Source of the DNA: TC-15 sp034437275
GTDB lineage: Bacteria > Chloroflexota > Anaerolineae > Aggregatilineales > Aggregatilineaceae
NCBI GenBank assembly: GCA_034437275.1
Contig: DAOTUD010000155.1
Location: forward strand, 1 to 10,456
Direction: 5' to 3'
Length of the DNA: 10,456 bases
In this document: in pieces, positions 6,126 to 10,456 of the stretch
How the letters are laid out: the number at the start of each line of letters is the position of its first letter
Numbering within the stretch: position 1 is the first letter of the stretch
Position numbers and translations under genes: made by a program
The notes under the pieces: model-generated
Seen by the model: only the letters and a program-made list of their open reading frames with translations
Databases searched by the model: none
Told to the model about the DNA's origin: nothing

Positions 6126-7118
6126 ATGCGACGGTATTTGTTCACGATCCTGCTGGCCGCGCTGGTCATGCTGGGCGGGCTGGCCCCCGCCGGTGCCCAG
6201 GACGGCGACGGCAACGGCGATGGCGACACCCCGCCGGAGTTGGCCGAAGTGAGCGCGGCGCTGGAGAGCTTTCTGGCGCTGGAGAGCTACGCCGCCAGCC
6301 TGTCCCAGCAAGTCGACCAGACGATGACGCTGGCCTATCTCGACCAGACGGCAACCATGACCCAGACGATCAACACCGAGGGCACCACCAGCCTGCAGAA
6401 GGTCGCCGCCAACACCTACCCCAACCAGCAGAGCATCCTCAACCAGACCATCGAACAGGACATGTCCGGGATGGGCGTGGCCGATCAAACCACCATCGCC
6501 ATGACCATCGAGATGATCGTGGTCGACGATGAAATTTACATGAAGCTGGAGGTCCCCGACGATATGCAGGGCTTCGTGCCGGAAGGCTGGCAGGACGTCA
6601 CGGGCGGGGCGAGCGCCTTCCCCGGCATGGAGATGTTCGACATCGACCAGCTGCTCGCCTACGGCAGCGTGACGATGAGCGACGCCTATCTGGACGCGCT
6701 GGTCGGCAGCGTGGACGAGGTCGAAAACCTGGGCGAGGACACACTCGGCGACACGACCGTGACCCGCTACCGGATGACGGTCGCGCCGGCGGTCGCGTTC
6801 AATGCGGGCGGTGTGTTCGATGTGCAGGACATGTTCCGCCAGAGCGCCATGCCCTTCGACATTCCGGCCCTGATCGATAGCATCGTGCAGGATGAGGACA
6901 CAACCTTTTCCCTGGAAGTAGCCATCGGCGTGGACGACCAGATGTTGTACGAGATCACCACCGGCATGACGCTGGATATCGCCATCGGCGACGAGTTGAT
7001 CACCGACCCGGCGCTGGAAGGGGCCGAAATGACGCTGGCCCAGACCGTCAGCCAGACACAGGTGCTCTCCGGCTTTGACGAACCGGTCGCGATCACCGCG
7101 CCGGACGTGGCCGAGTAA
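6126..7118 (+). CDS. Exported acidic protein of unknown function, LppX/LprAFG-like appearance
   Basis: A 330-residue protein starting at an ATG with AAAGGAA seven bases or so upstream. Residues 1-24 are a Sec signal peptide (MRRY, a Leu/Ala-rich core, AGA before Gln25). There is no lipobox cysteine and no cysteine anywhere, so it is probably released rather than lipid-anchored. A short Asp/Gly/Asn stretch (DGDGNGDGD) follows, then a Gln/Thr-rich region of apparent beta strands (repeated TMT/QT alternation) and a strongly acidic overall composition. The pattern of long antiparallel strands, with EIYMKLEVPDDM and TTVTRYRMTV segments, resembles the LppX/LprAFG lipoprotein fold that carries lipids in Actinobacteria. 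This is only a resemblance seen by eye. It is the first gene of a likely operon with the next exported protein, 28 bases downstream. Its function is unknown. Confidence 0.8.
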   Translation: MRRYLFTILLAALVMLGGLAPAGAQDGDGNGDGDTPPELAEVSAALESFLALESYAASLSQQVDQTMTLAYLDQTATMTQTINTEGTTSLQKVAANTYPNQQSILNQTIEQDMSGMGVADQTTIAMTIEMIVVDDEIYMKLEVPDDMQGFVPEGWQDVTGGASAFPGMEMFDIDQLLAYGSVTMSDAYLDALVGSVDEVENLGEDTLGDTTVTRYRMTVAPAVAFNAGGVFDVQDMFRQSAMPFDIPALIDSIVQDEDTTFSLEVAIGVDDQMLYEITTGMTLDIAIGDELITDPALEGAEMTLAQTVSQTQVLSGFDEPVAITAPDVAE

Positions 7119-7146
7119 CGACCGCCAGACACGAAAGGATCATGTT

Positions 7147-8085
7147 ATGCGCCGTGCAGCTTTGTTCATCACCGCCGCTGTTATCGCCGTTGTACTGCTG
7201 GCCGGGCCGGCGCTGCGGCTGCCCGCCAGCCATGCCCAGGACGAGGTGCCGGCCAGCGTCCGCGAGGCCTACCAGGCGTACACCAACTGGGAGCAGTTCA
7301 GCGCTGAGGTACGCCAGGCGTCCAACTTCGCCCTGTCCGGCAAAAAAGACGACGATTCCTTCTGGCAGCAGAACGAATGGGAGTTCGAGCTGTCCGGTTC
7401 CTACGATATCGCGGCAGCGGACGGGCCGCTGGCCGTGATGACGGCGTCCCGTTATGCACAGGCCACCGGCGGCATGGGTGACGAGAGCGCCGAGAGCGTG
7501 CTGGCCTTCAACCTGGACCTGGCGCGCGTCGCGGACGAGGTGTACTGGCGCGGCAGCTTCACCGCCGATCCCGATGGCGGGCCGGATGTGCCGGGCGAGT
7601 GGGACATCCCCACCGACCGCGACATCGACCCGCTGACGCTCAACGGCTACCTGCTGCGCGAGCGCACCGATCCCTTTGTCGGCGACGCCGAGGCCTGGCT
7701 GGACGCGGTGCGCACCGTCGATGGGCCGCGCACGTTCGACATCGACCGCAGCACGCGCGGCAAGCTGTACGTGATGGACATCGAACCGGTCGCGGTGCGC
7801 GATGCGCTCGAAGACCGCCTGCAGTTGATGGCCGCCGGCGTGGACGAGTATATTGAGATGGACGTGCTGCTGGACAGCCTGCTGGACGAGGCGACCGTCA
7901 CCTGGGGCGTGATCCTGGACCCGGACAGCGACCAACTGCGCGGCCAGTACGTCACCATCGACCTGTCGGCCCGGCTGGAGGTCCCCGGCTATGCACTGGT
8001 GTCGGTCCAGTGGTACGACGAAGACAACGTGCTGTTCGATCAGGTCGGCCAGCCGGTTGAACTGCCCGACGACCTGCCGGAGTAA
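7147..8085 (+). CDS. Second exported acidic protein, probable distant paralogue of its upstream neighbour
   Basis: The frame is open from 7075, but the ATG at 7147 is chosen because AAAGGA (7134-7139) lies seven bases upstream and the signal peptide begins there. The protein then has 312 residues. Residues 1-30 are a Sec signal peptide (MRRAALF, a hydrophobic Ala/Val/Leu core, SHA before Gln31). It has no cysteine, so no lipobox. The mature protein begins QDEVPASVREAYQAYTNWEQFSAEV, a helix followed by strands in the same order as residues 40-80 of the upstream protein. RGKLYVMDIEPVAVRDAL corresponds in position to the upstream TTVTRYRMTVAPAVAF. Both begin MRR, both are cleaved before Gln-Asp, and both are acidic and similar in length. 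Gene duplication followed by strong divergence is inferred. The gene ends 12 bases before a strong intrinsic terminator. Its function is unknown. Confidence 0.8.
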   Translation: MRRAALFITAAVIAVVLLAGPALRLPASHAQDEVPASVREAYQAYTNWEQFSAEVRQASNFALSGKKDDDSFWQQNEWEFELSGSYDIAAADGPLAVMTASRYAQATGGMGDESAESVLAFNLDLARVADEVYWRGSFTADPDGGPDVPGEWDIPTDRDIDPLTLNGYLLRERTDPFVGDAEAWLDAVRTVDGPRTFDIDRSTRGKLYVMDIEPVAVRDALEDRLQLMAAGVDEYIEMDVLLDSLLDEATVTWGVILDPDSDQLRGQYVTIDLSARLEVPGYALVSVQWYDEDNVLFDQVGQPVELPDDLPE

Positions 8086-8097
8086 GTTTACCTGCCT

Positions 8098-8125
8098 GAC
8101 GGGGACTGCGTGGTCCCCGTCTTTT
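8098..8125 (+). terminator. Intrinsic terminator after the exported-protein operon
   Basis: GACGGGGAC (8098-8106) and GTCCCCGTC (8113-8121) form a perfect nine-pair stem around a six-base loop, followed by TTTT (8122-8125). It begins 12 bases after the stop at 8083-8085. The T tract ends only 15 bases before the acyltransferase ATG at 8141. Confidence 0.85.
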
Positions 8126-8140
8126 GTCAATGAGGACTTC

Positions 8141-8866
8141 ATGACTCGTTTCCGTTACCCTCGCCGTCGCCCGGTGCGTTTGATCGTGAAAAACATGATC
8201 CGCGTGGCGTTTACCCTGTTCACGCGGCGCGTGCATGTGGTGGGCCGCGAGCATGTCCCCCCCAACGGCCCGCTGCTGGTGGTGATGAATCACTTCAACT
8301 TCGCCGACCCGGCGATTGTGGTCGGCGTGGTGCCCTGGCCGATGGAATTTCTGGGCGGCTTGCAGTTTCCCAACGCGCCCAAAACCCTAGCGTGGATGAC
8401 GAGCATATACGGCTACTACCAGGTGCGGCGCGGCGGCGTCTCGCGCGATGCGCTGCGCGCGGCGCTCAGCGTGCTGGACCAGGACGGGGTGCTGGGCATC
8501 TTTCCGGAGGGCGGCAGTTGGGCAGCGGTGCTGCGTCCGGCGCGCCCAGGGGCGGCCTATCTCGCGGCGCAGTCGGCCACGCGGCTGCTGCCGGTCGGGA
8601 TTTCCGGTGTGGGGGACCTGTTCCCGCTGCGCCTGACCAACCGCGCGGAGATCACGGTGCGGTTTGGCGCGCCGTTCGGCCCCTTCGAGATCACCGGCAA
8701 GGGGCACGCGCGGCGCGCGCAGCTCGACGAGGTCGGCCACGAGATCATGCGGCGCATCGCGGCCTTGCTGCCACCCGAACAGCACGGCGTCTACTCGGAC
8801 GACCCCAACCGGCGCGCAGCGGCCCAGGAAGCCGCCATTTTCCCCTACGACGACCTGAATGGGTAA
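8141..8866 (+). CDS. PlsC-type 1-acyl-glycerol-3-phosphate acyltransferase family protein
   Basis: The frame is open further upstream, but the ATG at 8141 is preferred: GAGGA (8132-8136) precedes it and the upstream residues would overlap the terminator and the previous gene. This gives 241 residues. Acyltransferase motif I is NHFNFADP with the catalytic His51 and Asp56 (HX4D). Motif II lies around YYQVRRGG (92-99), motif III is FPEGG (121-125) and motif IV is LLPVGISG (149-156). The family transfers acyl groups to lysophosphatidate or related lipids at the inner face of the membrane. Motif III is usually FPEGTRS; here Thr-Arg is replaced by Gly-Ser, so the acceptor may differ from lysophosphatidate. 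The very basic N-terminus (RYPRRRPVR) could bind acidic membrane lipids. The C-terminal 30 residues mention no known domain. The family is certain, the substrate is not. Confidence 0.88.
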   Translation: MTRFRYPRRRPVRLIVKNMIRVAFTLFTRRVHVVGREHVPPNGPLLVVMNHFNFADPAIVVGVVPWPMEFLGGLQFPNAPKTLAWMTSIYGYYQVRRGGVSRDALRAALSVLDQDGVLGIFPEGGSWAAVLRPARPGAAYLAAQSATRLLPVGISGVGDLFPLRLTNRAEITVRFGAPFGPFEITGKGHARRAQLDEVGHEIMRRIAALLPPEQHGVYSDDPNRRAAAQEAAIFPYDDLNG

Positions 8867-8920
8867 AACACTGGGCCGGGTTGGGTGTTAAGTATTCAGA
8901 GTGTGGGTGTATTCTGCCTT

Positions 8921-8942
8921 CTCCGGCACAGCATGACCGGAG
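8921..8942. repeat. Short inverted repeat between the acyltransferase and transporter genes
   Basis: CTCCGG (8921-8926) and CCGGAG (8937-8942) can pair around a ten-base loop, 16 bases before the first possible transporter start. There is no T tract, so it is not a typical intrinsic terminator. It could be a weak hairpin in the transporter leader or chance in GC-rich sequence. Nothing else is recognised in 8867-8957. Confidence 0.3.
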
Positions 8943-8957
8943 CCGGCTAGCTATTGG

Positions 8958-10304
8958 ATGGTGTGTATGCAAGCAGCAGTCTTTGAATCAGCAAATGTCC
9001 AACGCGATCGGTTGGCCTGGTACCTGTACGATTTTGGAAACTCCGCCTACGCGGCGGTTGTTTTGTTGGCCGTGTATTCGGCCTATTTCCAGGATTCGGT
9101 CGTCGGGGGGGCCGAAGGCTCGCGATTATGGGGGATCGCCGTCGGCATCGCGATGTTGTTCGTGGCCATCACCTCGCCGGTGTTGGGGGCTATCGCGGAC
9201 TTCGCGGGCACCAAAAAGCGCTTCCTGCTGTTCTTCACGGCCCAGGCGGTGATCTTCACCGGGCTGTTGTTCCTGGTCGGCAAGGGCGATGTGTTCTTCG
9301 GGATGGCGTTCTTCATCATGGCGGAGATCGGCTATCGCAGCGCGCAGGTGTTCTACAACTCGCTGCTGCCGGAGATCACGGACGCGGACGACATGGGCCG
9401 CGTGTCCGGCAACGGGTGGGCGATTGGCTCGGCGGGCGGCATCGTGTGCCTGCTGATCGTGCTGCCGCTGATCGTGCTGATCGGCGGGACGCTGATCGTG
9501 CGCGTGTCGCTGGTGATTACCGCGATCTTCTTCGCGGTGTCGGCGGCGCCGATCTTCCTGTGGCTGCACGAGCGCGCCCAACCCCAGACGCTCCCCGCGC
9601 GCGAGTCGTATGCCAGCGTCGGGTTCAAGCGGCTGTGGGCAACCTTCAAGAAGGCGCGCCAGTTCCGCGAGTTCATCAAGTTTATGCTGGCCTTCATCAT
9701 CTTCAACGACGGGATCATCATGGCGCTGAATTTCTCGGCGATCATCGGCGTGGTGCTGTTCGACATGAAGCAGGAACAACTCATCATGTTCGTGATCCTG
9801 GTGCAGGTGACGAGCGTGCTCGGTGCGTATGCCTTCGGACGCCTGGCCGACCGCTGGACGATCAAGAGCACGATCGTGGTGTCGCTGCTGCTGATGATCG
9901 GCGCGGTGGTGCTGCTGCTGTTTGTGCAGAATGCAGTGGGTTTCTTCGCGGTCGGGGCGCTGGCCGGGTTCTCGCTGACGGGGGTGCAGTCAGTCAGCCG
10001 GACGATGGTCGGCAAGCTCAGCCCGCCCGGCCAGAGCGCGGAATTCTACGGACTGTATGCCGTCGCGGGGCGCGCCTCGTCGTTCGTCGGCCCGACCGTC
10101 TACGGGATACTGGCGGCAGAGGCGGCGCAGTGGTACATGGCGCACGGCGAAAGCGACACGACTGCCGAACAGTTGGGCCAGCGCGTCGCCATCCTGTCAA
10201 TTATCGCGTTCCTGGCGATTGGCCTGACGCTGCTGTCGTTCGTGAACGAGGCCGAAGGTCAGAAGGCGGTCCAGGCCGTCGTCGGTGACGAACCAGCAGC
10301 CTAG
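8958..10304 (+). CDS. UMF1/Atg22-like major facilitator superfamily transporter
   Basis: A 448-residue polytopic membrane protein with about twelve hydrophobic segments. The N-terminal signature RLAWYLYDFGNSAYAAVV (18-35) is characteristic of the UMF1/Atg22-like branch of MFS. It is followed by the loop after the second helix with GAIADFAGTKKR, and by FYNSLLPEITDADDMGRVSGNGWAIGSAGG, a second stretch typical of that branch. A large hydrophilic central loop (HERAQPQTLPARESY and following) separates the two six-helix halves. In yeast Atg22 exports amino acids from the vacuole; bacterial substrates are unknown. The start is uncertain: ATG 8958 gives MVCMQ, and ATG 8967 is equally possible with GGATGG six bases or so before it. 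It lies 91 bases after the acyltransferase gene, with no clear terminator between, so cotranscription is possible. Confidence 0.88.
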   Translation: MVCMQAAVFESANVQRDRLAWYLYDFGNSAYAAVVLLAVYSAYFQDSVVGGAEGSRLWGIAVGIAMLFVAITSPVLGAIADFAGTKKRFLLFFTAQAVIFTGLLFLVGKGDVFFGMAFFIMAEIGYRSAQVFYNSLLPEITDADDMGRVSGNGWAIGSAGGIVCLLIVLPLIVLIGGTLIVRVSLVITAIFFAVSAAPIFLWLHERAQPQTLPARESYASVGFKRLWATFKKARQFREFIKFMLAFIIFNDGIIMALNFSAIIGVVLFDMKQEQLIMFVILVQVTSVLGAYAFGRLADRWTIKSTIVVSLLLMIGAVVLLLFVQNAVGFFAVGALAGFSLTGVQSVSRTMVGKLSPPGQSAEFYGLYAVAGRASSFVGPTVYGILAAEAAQWYMAHGESDTTAEQLGQRVAILSIIAFLAIGLTLLSFVNEAEGQKAVQAVVGDEPAA

Positions 10305-10369
10305 TACATTAGGGCGCAAAAAGGGCGAGGGATAGGGTAAAATAGGCAACCTCAGTCAAGGAGGATACG
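10305..10369 (+). mobile_element. Probable left end of an IS630-like element, just after the transporter stop
   Basis: The 65 bases between the transporter stop and the transposase start contain ATTAGGGCG (10308-10316), AGGGCG repeated at 10311-10316 and 10322-10327, a -10-like TAAAAT (10338-10343) and the Shine-Dalgarno AAGGAGG (10358-10364). IS630 elements insert at TA, and TA occurs at 10305-10306. The exact terminus cannot be fixed because the right end lies outside the window. Confidence 0.45.
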
Positions 10370-10456
10370 ATGCCTGGTCCTAAACCTGAACCCATCGAAT
10401 TGAATGATAAAGTGCGGCAAGACTTAAAAAAACTGGTGAATCGCCATACGACAAGC
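10370..10456 (+). CDS. IS630-family transposase, N-terminal part (runs off the right edge)
   Basis: An ATG at 10370 with a near-ideal AAGGAGG five bases upstream opens a frame of 29 visible codons without a stop. It begins MPGPKPEPIEL and contains LKKLVNRHTTS. IS630-type transposases commonly start with a short proline-rich leader, then a helix of the form L(x)2LVxRxTT before a helix-turn-helix DNA-binding domain, and this fits closely. Its codons are far more AT-rich (AAT, AAA, TTA, ACA) than those of all preceding genes, consistent with horizontal acquisition. The DDE catalytic domain lies beyond the window, so completeness cannot be judged. A stand-alone helix-turn-helix protein is the alternative. 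Confidence 0.65.
   Translation, partial: MPGPKPEPIELNDKVRQDLKKLVNRHTTS

Noticed and set aside
6126..7118. Exported protein as a lipoprotein
   Set aside because: There is no cysteine at the signal peptide cleavage site, nor anywhere in the protein.
7093..8142. 349-codon minus-strand frame opposite the second exported protein
   Set aside because: Composition is shadow-like, while the plus strand has a clear signal peptide, ribosome binding site and terminator.
8921..8942. Inverted repeat as an intrinsic terminator of the acyltransferase gene
   Set aside because: The stem is only six pairs and no run of T follows on either strand.

Overview
This GC-rich, densely coded window looks like a bacterial chromosome segment. 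The most likely source is a Chloroflexota member, possibly Anaerolineae-like. That placement is an inference from the protein style, a family of C-rich/G-rich palindromic interspersed repeats and the gene content; it was not tested by a database search.

Left part (1-2411, minus strand): an ABC transporter pair of the FetA/FetB type. The ATPase (2411-1623) is followed after one base by the UPF0014-type permease (1621-788). Downstream on the same strand is a secreted protein with a jelly-roll-like carbohydrate-binding style of domain, cut by the left window edge (673-1).

Middle part (2412-6125): a roughly 400-base intergenic region holds copy 1 of a short palindromic repeat (2540-2682) and the terminator of a small minus-strand gene. 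That gene (3201-2812, GTG start) encodes a 129-residue protein of unknown, possibly STAS-like, fold. It diverges from a large murF-alr fusion (3333-5891), which joins two steps of D-alanine use in peptidoglycan synthesis: alanine racemisation and addition of D-Ala-D-Ala to the UDP-MurNAc-tripeptide. The two divergent genes appear to share an overlapping AT-rich promoter core. A five-codon open frame with its own Shine-Dalgarno sequence overlaps the murF-alr start. Copy 2 of the palindromic repeat (5929-6084) follows the fusion gene, has nearly perfect terminal inverted repeats and may carry a 5-bp target duplication.

Right part (6126-10456, plus strand): two tandem acidic exported proteins (6126-7118 and 7147-8085) form a likely two-gene operon closed by a strong intrinsic terminator. 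They are followed by a PlsC-type acyltransferase (8141-8866) and a UMF1/Atg22-like MFS transporter (8958-10304). At the right edge begins a more AT-rich gene whose first 29 codons look like an IS630-type transposase.

No tRNA, rRNA, CRISPR array or defence system is visible. The observations most worth following up are the two repeat copies, their possible relation to the IS630-like element at the right edge, and the unusual 5' region of murF-alr. Much of the rest is ordinary housekeeping and transport content.
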